From NCBI GenBank assembly GCA_965178125.1, contig OZ237752.1:868001-932000 (forward strand): a stretch of 64,000 nucleotides of DNA, in the 5' to 3' direction. The notes under the pieces were generated by a model. That model had not been told where the DNA came from, did no database searches, and worked only from the letters and a program-made list of their open reading frames with translations. Positions 10,801 to 22,100 of the stretch are shown piece after piece. The stretch comes from Bilabrum cf. latius. Lineage: Eukaryota > Bigyra: Bicosoecida > Bigyra > Bicosoecida. Position 1 is the stretch's first letter. Each line of letters begins with the position of its first letter. The position numbers were made by a program, and so were the translations under genes.

Positions 10801-12942
10801 TCTGTCAGCTGCGGACCGAGGTTCGCTGCAACTGGTTCCATGGATGGCCTGGCGATCGTGTGGCCTGGACCTAGGAGCAGCGAGGGGAGGCCTGGCAGTG
10901 CGATGCACCTAGGATAGGGTGGTGTGCAGCACCGCGATGGATCCGAACCCCTCGGTGGGTCGCAATCCATGCAGCCGCTTGCGCGCCTTGCCCACAGACG
11001 CGAGCAGCCCCAGTCGTCATCTGCCACTTCGCCAGGCGGACCTTCGCGACCGGTCCGAAGTGGCCAGGCCGAGAAAAGCAGCCGTAGTGCCGCCCCGATT
11101 GCCGTGACCTCTGTGCACGTGTCGAGATCCGCAGTGGAGGGCAAGTTGGCTCTGCTCACCGGCGACGAAGACGGCGTGGTGCGCGTGTGGGAGGCAACTC
11201 CAGGTGATCTGGCGTCCGGTAGAAAACCAGCGTCCCCGGCTGGTGCTTCACGCAGTGCCAAAGGGCGCGATGTAGATGAGGCAGATGGTTCAGGCCCGTT
11301 CGAGCTGCAGCAGGTCATGCAAGGGCACAAAGGAGCCATTCGATGCTTGGCTTCCGCGGTTCGCACCACAGCACGGAGACTCTCGACACTCGGTGGGGCG
11401 GGCGCCGCTGACGCCACTGAGGGTTTGAACCCTACCCCGCCATCACTGCAGCCGCAAAAGCAGCAAGTGCTTGTAGTTGTGTCTGGATCCACGGACCAGA
11501 CCATCAAGGTGTGGGAACCGATGCGACGGAGACCCCTCGTTCGCACGCTACGGGGCCACCGCGGGGCAGTGGCTGCGCTCGCTATGACTCCAGAAGGAAT
11601 GCTCTTGTCATCGGCAGCGGACAGAACCGTGCGGTGCTGGTCACTCAGCAGCGGGAGGCAGGTGATGGTGCTGGCTGACCACCTGGCGGCCGTGACCTGC
11701 ATCGCTGTCGCACCGGACTGGCTGAGGCGGGCGCAGGCAGTGCGACTGCTAGCATCGCACAAGGCAGACGCGCAGAGCGGGTCGGGCACACAGGCTGCCA
11801 TCCCTGCAGCGCAGTCCGGCGGGAGCGGTGCTGCCGTTGCAGGCGCTGGAAATGTTGGGACCGGTGCAGCTGCCACGGTGTCGCCAGGTAGAGTTGGGTA
11901 GACTAGGCCGGCGGTGGCGGTGAGCGCAAGCGCGGGAAGCGCTGCTGCGGTGGCAGGTCGTCCTCCGAGGCACGGGGACGGCGCTGCTCTTCGTGAGATG
12001 CTGAGCTCCGCAGCTGGCAGCAACCAGGGCTCTATATCGCACGGTGGTGCGCACGGGGCTCCTGCAGCTGCCAGCGGTGTGGCTGCCGGCTCCATTGTGC
12101 AGCAGCAGGTTGCTGCAGCGCACGAGAGGACGAAGGGCAAGGAGCGCGCAGTGGCAAAAGTGGCCCTGAGCGAAGCAGTCGCAAAAGTGGCAAGGGTCAA
12201 GAGGGTGGGTGAAGCGGTCCCAAGCACTCTCAGAGGGGAACTGCCGCTGGTGGTGTCTGGCTCCCGTGATGGATTCGTCCGCGTATGGTCCGAGGCAGGA
12301 ACGCTCATGCAGCAGCTCAAGGCTCACAGAGGCACAGTGCAGCACGTTGGATTTGCGCCTTTGCACGAAGCAGTGCATGCGATGCACCGGAAGAGCATGC
12401 GGGCCTCCCATGCCGCGCTCCATGCTGACCTGGCAGCCCGGGGCGGGGATACGAATGGCGCTCTCCGATTGTACGGCGCGACCGGGATAGCGCTTGCGGT
12501 TTTGGATGCCCTGCCCAAGCCGATGCAGCGCCTGTGCGACTGTGTCGTGTCGAGCGGGACTGACGGTGTCATCCGGCTGCATGACGCGCTGGTGGGGAAA
12601 CCTGTCGCTGCCCTGCAACCGGCCTCGCACCGGTCACCGGTTACCAGCCTGGCTTGGACGCACCTGGGTACTGCGGCAGCTGGGCATGCCGACGGGACAG
12701 TGAGGATGTGGGACATGGGGGGCAAAGAGGAGCGGGGTTCTTTTCCTGCCGGCGTGGGGCAGCCCGCGGGTGCCAACGCAACGAGCAACACCAAGGCTGG
12801 CGGGACTGGCGCTACCTCTGTCGGCGTGACCAGGATGACTACCTGCGGCGGAGCGCTCGTGTGTGGCACGAGGTCTGGTCAAGCGTGGATGCTGCATGCG
12901 AGCGGGGCGGGCGGAGCTCGGCCTCCCTCAATGCTGGGTTGA
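4804..12942 (+). CDS. Giant PB1-MAPKKK-WD40 fusion kinase
   Basis: One intronless 2,712-residue frame runs from ATG 4804 to TGA 12940-12942 and crosses eight UAG codons (6964, 7309, 7942, 8839, 9538, 10687, 10915, 11899). After a disordered Gly/Ser/Arg-rich N-terminus come a PB1 domain (about 381-460: [13 protein letters not shown], then the [11 protein letters not shown] acidic OPCA-like segment) and a complete STE11/MEKK-type kinase domain (about 636-926). The kinase has [27 protein letters not shown] and APEVI. One UAG lies directly after GGSIR and one directly after APEVI, both inside the catalytic domain, so frames broken there could not be functional. A disordered linker of about 1,000 residues leads to at least six or seven WD40 repeats (about 1985-2700; [46 protein letters not shown]). 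Dictyostelium MEKK-alpha also joins kinase and WD40, but no F-box is seen here. It probably acts as a self-scaffolding MAP kinase kinase kinase. Confidence 0.85.
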
Positions 12943-13068
12943 TCCGGATCTGATCCGGATCCAATGAATGAATCCTGCAAAGTCAGTGAACACATCATAA
13001 GCTTGTCATAGCAACAAATACAAGACCAAGCTAATACACTACTCCCGAACGAAGCCTAGGGCCCTTGT

Positions 13069-16000
13069 TCACACTGCTGTGACGATACCACGAGGCATGC
13101 CCATCGAGAGATACATGTCCTTCATGGTCGTCACGAAGGTGTTGCTACCGCACAGCGTCACACTAAGAAGATCTCGAGGTGGCAAGATCGCTGCTAGCTG
13201 CTTGTCATCGACCCTGCCCACATGCAGGTTCTCGTACGAATGCAGCGGATGAGATCCCAGCACCTTCCGCTTGATGTTGATGTGAAGCTCAAAGTATGGG
13301 CACTTATTAGCCGCGTCCAGCAGCCACTCCGCTTCGAGCACCTCGTCCTCGCATCCGAACACCACGAGCAGCACCAGCTTAAGGTCGTTGAAGCTCTTCT
13401 TGTCGATGCCGCTAGAATTCTCCGAGTCGCTGGAGGACTCCACCTCGGACGGCTCTGCAGTAATGAGCCGTGAGCTCTTCACGGACGCTCGCTGAGACTT
13501 TACGTACCTCTTGGCCGCCTACAAATCCACACCAGCGGAAGCTGCTATGTCGTCGTCTGTGGGGGCAGATCTCCGCTGCGTCCTGCCGCCTGTACCTGCT
13601 TGATGGTGCGGTGCTGATGGAAGCGAATTGCGTCGACCAGCGACAGCCATGGGCTGCAGGCGCCGCGACGAGTCGCTCGACCGCTTGGACTCGCCACGGC
13701 TGGTGGTTCCTGCCCCTTCCAATGAGCTTCCCGAGTGGGTCCTACCTTTGCCCGAGGTGAAGGGCACGTGAGCGCTGTTCAAGAGCTTGTCCGGGTCATC
13801 CACACCGACCACGCTCTCGTTCCCGCTCGACTTCTCAGTTACATCTGACGAGCGCCGCATGCCCATCCTCTTGGGACTCAGCTGCCGACCGATATCGTTC
13901 GTAGCATGAAGGATATCTGCAGCCGAGCTGTTCTTGGCCAAGAATATATCAGCATCCTTCAAGGTTCCGCCGTGCATCGGGGTGTGAGCGGGTGCAACCG
14001 CTGCGGCTCCGTGCGGCGACAGTTGATGAGCAGCCACGTGGGGCAAGCTTCCCATGGAAGCCGCCCTATGGAGCGTGGCCCTCGACAGATACACGTTCTG
14101 GTGCTCCTTCAGCTGGATGCCCTGCTCTTTCTCGTACTCGAATTTGGCAATAAGGTACTGGATCAGGTCGTAGTACGTGAAGGAGCATGTGCCGAGGGCC
14201 ACGCCCACCACCACTCCAGAGCTCGTGTCGTCGAGATGCAGCCCGACTCCTCTAGGCCCTGACATCTCGATGGAGCCGCCGTCGTGTACCTTGTGAATCA
14301 AGGGAGACACCTCACCGCCCTCGTACTTGCGCACAAACAGCTCCATCCCTGGCTTGCCTGGCCGCCTCACGATCGTGTACGGACGCATCACGTATCCCTG
14401 GCCCTCCGAGGCCAAAGACGTACCATAACTCCCTAGGTAGGACATCTGAGTGTGATTGCACTGCATCCGAACAAGCATGTAGCGGCCGAAAGTGGATGGC
14501 TTCCACTCGTGTGGCTCCGAACCCTCTGCGCCTGGCCGCCGCAGCACGAGCCGCTTCACGGGGCGCTTGTCGCGGAGGCTGATCGATTCAGCGCGCCGGA
14601 CCGTCCAAGCCTCCCAGACATCGTTATCTTCGACCGTGGCCTCTGCCCATGCCTTTCCCTTCTTTCCCTTGGCTGCCCCGTGCTTCAACACCCCCACGCA
14701 CATGCTGCGTAGGAGATCTCTGGCCCTGGTGCTGTGCACGTGCTTGCCCACGTGGCGGTCGGATGCCTCCCGTCCGTAGAAGAACTGGTGGATGTCGGAA
14801 CCGATGCACCGCTCCACGAGGTAGGCCCCACCAGGATGGTTGCGGACGAAATTCGTCACGTCGAACACCCAGCCCTCCAGTAGCACCAGCTTGCTGCCGT
14901 TGCGGACGCTCCGCCTCACGTCTTGCATCGACATTGACTGCGCGCTGTTCGCGATGAAGTCGCGCTTGAGCGTAGTGACGGTCTTGCCACCAACGATGGA
15001 GGCAGGAGCTGCCAGCGTCTCCCGCATCACCTCGTCGTACACGCCCAGGGCAGCGTACGCGAGGCAGATGAGCACGAGATACCCCAGAACGTAGTATCTT
15101 GCCTCGGGCAGCAGCATGGACACGCCGAGGTACACGTTCACCATGCCCAGCCCCGCCATGAGCCAACCTAGGATTCGGTGCCCTTGCATCACCCAAACGA
15201 ACTCAGAGGGCGGCTTCTTCTCTCCTCTTAGCCAGTTGCGGGCCGCGGCACCGAGCACGACCTGGATGATGATGACGATGGCGAGAGTCACGCCGAAGTA
15301 GGCATGGATCTAGGCGTTGCTAGTCTGGGTCGCCGCAATGGCCGCGCCTGCCGCAGGGATGGTCAAAGTGGCGGCCATCATCATGGTCCACCGGTGGAAC
15401 TGCTGGTAGAAGGAAAGGTGCCGGAAGAAGCGCACCGTGAACACGCCCATGGGCACCATGAGTCCCCAGGTGGCGAACATGCTGATGCCGTGGAAGCCGT
15501 ACGCGGCCAGGCGGGCGTTCCGGTAGGCATTTCCACCGGCGCCGCTGATTCGTGCTGTTGCGGTGCCGTTGCCGGTGGGCTGCTGAAAGAGATCCACAGA
15601 TGCCATGGCTCTGTTAGGCCCGTGCGCTCCAACGGCGTCCGAGCCCGTGTCCCACGCGAAGATCAATGGCGTGTCGCCAGTCGTGATTGGAATGTCGTCT
15701 CCATCTCCAGTATCTAGCGCGCGTCGGAATGTGATCGATGTCACCCCGTCAGCCTCTGTAGCTGATACCACCTCTGCGTCCTGCTGACCGTCCCGAACAG
15801 GCATGGCATAGCCAGCGGAGATCGTGTCTGAAATCTCGGCCTCGCCATTCCTGACGGCCATCGTGATGATGTCCGCATTGGACATGCCCTGACCGACCCC
15901 CCAAGCCATCCACCCGGTACCCTGCAGCGTGAGAGTGATGTCGATGCTGGTGTCGGTGTCTGCCGGTGGCGCCCACTCCATGCTGATCACGTCCTCGACG

Positions 16001-18781
16001 ATCACGATCGTGTTGGTCAAGGGGACCGCGCCTCCGGAGCCAGCGCCGCCAGAGCCGGCTGGGCTGTCGCTGCTACTCGAGTTCTCGGTCGGCGACGCTC
16101 CAGTGTCTGGGGGGTCGCTGGCGGGACACACGGGGCATTGGGTGCAGATAGTTGAACCATCGCTGTTGCCGGTGCCGGTGCCGGTGCCAGTTGTCGAACC
16201 GCCGGTTTCACTCTGCGCAAAGAGAGGCACTCGAACCGAGATTCGCTGATTTCCATGGAACCCAACAGTGCTCTCGGTGGTGGACCACGCGAACAGCATC
16301 TCGACGCTGCCGCCGTCCGCCCATGTCAGCTGGAAGTCGTCCCCATCGACAGTGATGAGATCTCTCTCTACCGTCCACGTGGTCGCCCCGCCGGTCTGGG
16401 AGGCAGATACGACCCGCCAGTCCTGCTGCGCGTCCACATCGGGCAGAGCATACGAAGTTGCTTTGCCGTCCACTGCAACTCCCCTGCCGTTTGCGAACGT
16501 CAGGGAAACGACGTCGCTGCCCCGCATCCGGGTGCCGAAGCCTGCACCCACCCACCCCGTGCCGTCCAGCTCCAGCGTGACAAGTATCTCCGTGTCGGTT
16601 TCCGTGACCTGGTTCCAGCGCATGGTGAGCTTGTCCGAGACCGCCAGCTCCATGGTGGGTCCGCCCGGCGAGGAAGTTTGCGGGTCGCTGCCCTGAGCTG
16701 GGGTGGCTTCGATGGGCACTGCAGGAGCCACGGCGCCCTCGGGCTGCACCTCGAGGCCCATGAAAGTGACTTCATCAATGGTGCGAAACACGGATGATGG
16801 CGCGTTGGTGAAGTCGGTGTTCCGCCGGATGACGTCGGAGAGCTTGGTCGCATCGATCTCCTCGATCTCCTCATCGCTGAGGTAACGCACGAAGCGGCCG
16901 TCCTTGAACCCCCCCGCCTCCCGGTTCTTGTAGTAGAAGCGGTCGCTGTCCCTGGATCGGATCATTTGTTCCCTGATGATGACCCGGAAGGTCTCGGACA
17001 CGAAGGCCTGCCCCGAGGACTCCTCCGCAAGCCCACCCACCCACAGGTCGACGTCGTCCACCGAGGCGTACAGGGACCTGAGCTTCTCTGCCACCTGCAG
17101 GTTGGAGGTGATGTCCTCGAAGTCACGAGGGCGAGATAGACCGTACTGCTGCCTTGCCGTGGCATAGGACGCGATGCCCGCGTCCCTACCCCTGACAATG
17201 TCGATCACGGCGAGGTCTTGCTTGATGCCCTCCACCCAGTTCCGGACGTCATCCACCATGGCCGTGTCGATTGCCTGCTCGGGCTGCAGCACCAAGCCCC
17301 GCAGATAGTCTCCAATGGTGCTCCACTCCAAGTAGGACGGGTTGAAGTAGACATCCCGTAGCAGCAGGTGGCCTTGGGGGCAGTTGGTCCCGTCTGGCTT
17401 CACGCACCAGTACACCTGGTTGATCCCGCTGTGGCCGTAGCGGTAGGCCGCCACCGCAAACGCCAGGTCAACGGATGGATCTAAGCCGGGGTTGTAGCCC
17501 GTGTAGTCAGGCAGCGGTTCGCCCAAAAGTAGCGGGGTGTACTCGTTGTAGGTGATGGACTAGATGATGGCGCGAACACGGATGCGGGCCTCCTGGAAGA
17601 GCAGCTCGTCGGACCAACTCGGATGCTCTTGGTGCAAGCGTTCTGCTTGACGATTGTGCTCGAGGATGAAAAGGCAGTGTAGCGCCAGGATGCCGGGGTT
17701 TACGTTGCCCCGGTCGTCGCCAGTGAGCCGTTGGCTGGCCGAGTTTCCGAATGGACCCGCCATCGGTGCCGTCTGACTGTTTCGCGGGCAGCCATTCACG
17801 GAATCGTGCTTCAATTGACCCCAATGAAACGTCCTTAATTCGCGAACCCTACTAAACGAAGCTCCGTACACAGTGCTGCCATCAATGAAAGCGGTTTGGG
17901 CATTGAGGGGCTGCCGCGGGTTCTGCGGGCTCGAGCCAGTCAAGGGGTCATAGCTGCACAAGAAAAAGTAAAATGTGTAGCAGTGGAAGAATGTGTAGCA
18001 ACAGTAATAGCGTGGTGGTTCTAGAAGTGTACATCAATGGTCGCGGCACGAAGCTGGGAGGATGCATGCGAACAGTCGACGTAACTTACTTCATCCGCTT
18101 GACAGGAATGCTATGCCCCTCGAAATGCGTGTCACCGGTGGGTACTGCAACAGAAATTACTTCGTTGGGATCGGACGCATTGTGAGGCGTCGTTCGAATC
18201 ACATCATGGGCGATGAACTGCGAGGTTGGGCGCTTGGAAGGCATGAATTGATTGCTGCATTTGTAATCCGCACGAGCCGCATGCATCAAGCCTTCGAAAG
18301 GAACTCATGACACATGATTCCAATGATGGCGCTTACCTGACCTGCGATGCAGAAGTGGTCGGCGAGAGTTGTGAGAGAGTGATACACGTAGAGCCGGAGC
18401 ATGATGACCTGCTCATGAATGTCCAAACTGATACTCGCTGCGTCCACGCCACAACATGGAAGGGTACACACTGGTTAATAGTTAGGCGCTCTTACCCCAT
18501 GCTGCAGCCATAAACGCTATTTGAGCTTTGTTGTACGAGAAAGGTGGCACGCCGAAGAGCTCGGAGGACACCAGCCGAGCATTTGGAAGATGGGCACCAA
18601 TTGAGCCCGTGCCGTCGCTGAAGAACGCCATCTGATGCTTCCTAAGAAATCTACTGCCGGGTGTTCCCATGTTTCCATCGATCGGGTTGTTGCTTCTTCC
18701 ATCAATTGCGCTGTGGACAGCACTCTGTCCTGCTGCCAGCGATCCGGAAATGGTAAGCAGACACATAATACGGCACGGCAT
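13069..18781 (-). CDS. Heme peroxidase-DOMON-DOMON-cytochrome b561-cytochrome b5-FAD/NAD(P)H reductase fusion
   Basis: Proposed exons on the minus strand are 18781-18496, a 5-nt microexon 18341-18337, 18217-18090 and 17953-13069, giving 1,767 residues with a TGA stop. UAG at 17560, 15310 and 13519 is read as Gln; the first falls on the conserved Gln of the peroxidase QxITYNEY motif. Order: signal peptide; animal-type heme peroxidase (about 25-545) with distal WGQFIAHD, TGDDRGN, EHNR, proximal YRYGH and RGRDAG; two DOMON domains (about 570-720 and 790-930); cytochrome b561 (about 945-1110) with four candidate heme His (FHG, FHRW, IHAYFG, GHRILG); cytochrome b5 (about 1150-1230; HPGG and HVHS); FAD domain (RPYTIV, about 1255-1380) and NAD domain ending in CGSN...MGMP. 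The Asp before the distal His is Ala. I infer that cytosolic NAD(P)H electrons cross via b5 and b561 to the extracellular side, where the peroxidase sits. Start ATG 18766 is an alternative. Confidence 0.85.
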
Positions 18782-19136
18782 GACAGCGTGGTACTGATTT
18801 TCGGGTGGATTGCGATGCAATGGACAAAGTACTGTGCCTGCACTACACACTGATGTCGCACAGCGGTCGCTAGAGTTGTTTTGGTCGCACCGAGCGCTGG
18901 CGCAGCGCTCGCTAGAAAAGCTCACGTTACCTCAAATCCGATTAGATAAAACACCACCTGCATGAGTTCCTCTTGGCAGCATCTTGATCGAAGTTCCTTT
19001 ATTCAGGTCGGCGTGGAATAATTGCTGAACCACTTGTTGGCTGCACGGTGCCAGCCTCGAGCCAAACCTGCAATCACTTGCCAGCTTCTCCCGAGCGGAG
19101 CAACCGGCCAGAAGGCATGCCATCGAACGGTGGCAG
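18782..19136. other. Upstream region of the peroxidase fusion gene
   Basis: Spacer between the stop of the membrane protein gene and the start of the peroxidase gene, both on the minus strand. It should carry the peroxidase promoter. The open frames that cross it are antisense or out-of-frame readings with no family features. Confidence 0.5.
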
Positions 19137-22100
19137 TCACTTGTGGCGCCAAAAAAGCGCGTGCGAGCAAGCTGCGGCCAAGACTCCAACCAGAGCAAGC
19201 AGTAGCGGCGCACCGAGTACTGCAACTCGCTCCAGGACGAAGAGCCGCTACGGTGCTCGTCGAGGTCCCACGCTGTGGGCACCAGATACATCGCATGCTT
19301 CCCACGGACACGCCCCAACCGCGCACACCACGGACCAAGCAACCGTCACAAGAATAACAATGGCCTCAAACCCCCGGGGCAGCCACGAGTACTGCTGCAA
19401 GGCTCGCACCCAATCCGCTCGCGTGTCCCGCCCGGTTCTACCTCCCTGCCATATCACTCCTTGCGCGTCCCAGTCGATCAGAGCCAAGGCGATGGATGCA
19501 TTGACGGCCGCTGGCGACCACTGCGCTCGAGCCCTCCATTCATCGGAGCGCATAGCAACCACAGACTCGAGACTCGCCCACGGCCCGTCAGATCCAAAGT
19601 CCCGGCTCCCTGCTTGCGCGCTAGCGTGCGCGTCGTCTGTGAAACTGCTCCGACTGTTTAGATCATATCTCCCGAGCGAGGCAAGCCCGCTGAAGCGCTG
19701 TGACCTGGCCAGTCGAGAGGGCTGCTCAACTTCAGACAGGGGCAGCTCTGGCTCTGGGCTGGAAGCCCACTCCTCGCCGCTATGCATGGGAGGCGCGCCT
19801 GCCTCGTCCTGTCGATCGTCTCGCTCTGCAGTGTAATCCGCGACCACATCGTTCTCACGCTCCGACGGAATAATGCCAACCCTACCCTGCTCCGTGGTGC
19901 CAGTGATGTCAGTGCCGCTCGTGTCTGTGGCAGAATGGCGAGCTTGCTGGTGCATGCCTTTGGAACTGCCCATGCCGGCAACGCTCCACTCTTCCATGCC
20001 CACGCCCATGCCGTGGCCTCGGATACTCCGCCCTGCGGTCTAAGCATTGGATGCTCCTCCTTCCCAGGCCTGCTTCCTGACCGTTACCCCCTCACGGCGG
20101 TCCTCCTCGCTGGAAGCAAGGAGCTTTCCGAGCGCCGCATTGCCCTGGTGCCTGCACGGCCTTGCAGGGCCCGGCTCTTCGAGTGCAACGCGTGGCGTGT
20201 CTGGCAGGTAGCCAGCAGATTCTGGCAGGGTAGGTCCCTCGAGCATGGCCAAATCCACCATCTGAATACCCGCGCCTTCCGGTGCGACAGGCACAGCTGT
20301 GGAGCCCATGCTCCTCTCAGCTGGCCCCGCGGTGGTCTTTGCCACCTGAGGGATGGAGCTCAGCGCCACGTCGCGCCTGCCAACTACGAGAGTCATGCGG
20401 TAGAGAAAGAGCACTAGCACAGTTACTGAGAGCAGCACTGCTGGCAGCCCCAGCCTGGCCCGGCTCAGTGCAACTATACACACGACCAATGCCACTTGCT
20501 TGAACAAGCCTAGCACACCCACTGCACGGAACTGGATAGACGTCTTCCAAGTGTCTTCAGCCCTATTGCCGTTGCCACGCCCGCCCTAGGTCAGTGATCG
20601 CGTACGATCGGCGGCTAGCAGCATTTGATGGCCCGATGTGCTGCCAGTCTTCCGCTCTGTTGGCTCACACCAGCACGTGTATGCTGCAGCGGTCAGCACA
20701 GCCACGGTAGCAATGGCGAGGCACATGATCGCAGCTAGTGAGGCTCCGTTGGTAACTCGGGAACCGCACGCAGCTGGCGACGATGCAACGCCTCCGGCGA
20801 GGCAAGGCAGCATTACTCGCACGTCTATGCTATCCAGCCGAGCCGCTGGCAGCCACACCCCGGCAGGAACCCCTGCGAGCAGATGTTGCTGCAGCTGCCG
20901 GGCCACCGCTCCAGAAGATCTGCTCCGTGCGACAGACGGGTTATAGTTGGACACCCGCTGGTCTTTGTTCGTGGGCCGCAGAGGTTCTAGCTCAACCACG
21001 ATATCGATCTCCATGGCCAGCTTCGGTGGGCTGGTTGCAACATCGTCCGTGCGCAAGCAATCGCCCGACAGTGTCTGGTCGTAAGGCGAATCCGTGGGAA
21101 GAATCGACCGCAAGTCCTGAATATCAACGCGTACAACTCGATCGAAGCTAGTGCTGCTATTGGGGTGCTGCCTCCACTCTCCTGTCAGGTCCCTGACGTC
21201 ACTCTCAACCTCGTGCATCATGTACTGCAGCTGCGCCGCAGTCGGCATCGGGAAAGAGAGGCCCGGTCCGACAGTCACAGTCTCATCCACCGATACAGAA
21301 GCGGGGTACTAGTTCCTGTCAAATGCTAGCGTGAAGGATACGAGAGCGATGCCAGCCGGTTCGCGCTCGGCAAACCGTGGCCACGCGTTCCACGCCCGCA
21401 GCCACTTCGACACCCCTGCTGGCCCGTCCTGCATGCACTGTATGGCAGGCAAATCAGGCATCCCTGCACCAGAAGCGCCCCCTGGATTAAGGTACGATGG
21501 CGGTTGCACTGGCCTGCGTCTGTCGGCAAACAACCCTTTTGCAAACGGAGGCAGGTCAGACCCGAACCCCACTTGGTCTACCTCAGGCTGCTGCAGGGCA
21601 GGGGTGCCAGTCCAGAAGGACCACCATATGCGGGCAAGCGACGCAGACATCCTCCAACCTTCAGCATCCACTGACGAGTGGCCATCGGACGTGTTGGACT
21701 GACTCTCCACCCATGCCTCGAGCGCAAGGTCCACAGGGACTTGGCTTGGGTCCCGACAAACCATCCTGCACAGCGGCCTGCCCACGAATCCACCCGTTTC
21801 AGACGCCTGCCCGCATTCCCAGTACCCGCCCACGATCGAAGGCAGGCTGCGATTCAGTGCCACTGAAGGAACAGCGCGAGCCAACGCATTCCCACGGTAC
21901 CTCGCGATCGGCCCGATGACCGGGGATACGTCAAAGGGAAGTCTCCAGGGCACAGAGGCAGGTGGCATGAGCTCTCTGCGGCTCGGATCCGGCACATCGG
22001 TCAGGGGACATATCACGTTATCCACGTACTGATACTGAGCTGGGCTCGAACCGTTCCACCTGCCGCGCCGAGCGGGAGACACGGAGAACCCCATGCCACC

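Noticed and set aside
4804-12942. Reading the TAG-separated frames as pseudogene fragments or sequencing errors
   Set aside because: The breaks are always TAG, never TAA or frameshifts; the frame is kept every time; the same pattern holds in unrelated conserved genes, and the catalytic motifs are intact.
15310-15312. UAG between the DOMON and b561 parts as a real stop separating two genes
   Set aside because: The stop would fall inside the b561 core just before IHAYFG, leaving two of the four heme His on each side, and the frame continues without a new start or splice site.
18351-18471. A longer in-frame exon reading SLTTLADHFCIAGQ before the peroxidase FIAHD motif
   Set aside because: It would insert about 35 residues into a highly conserved spacing and remove the conserved Trp-Gly before Gln. 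The 5-nt microexon gives the family sequence exactly. RNA data could still overturn this.
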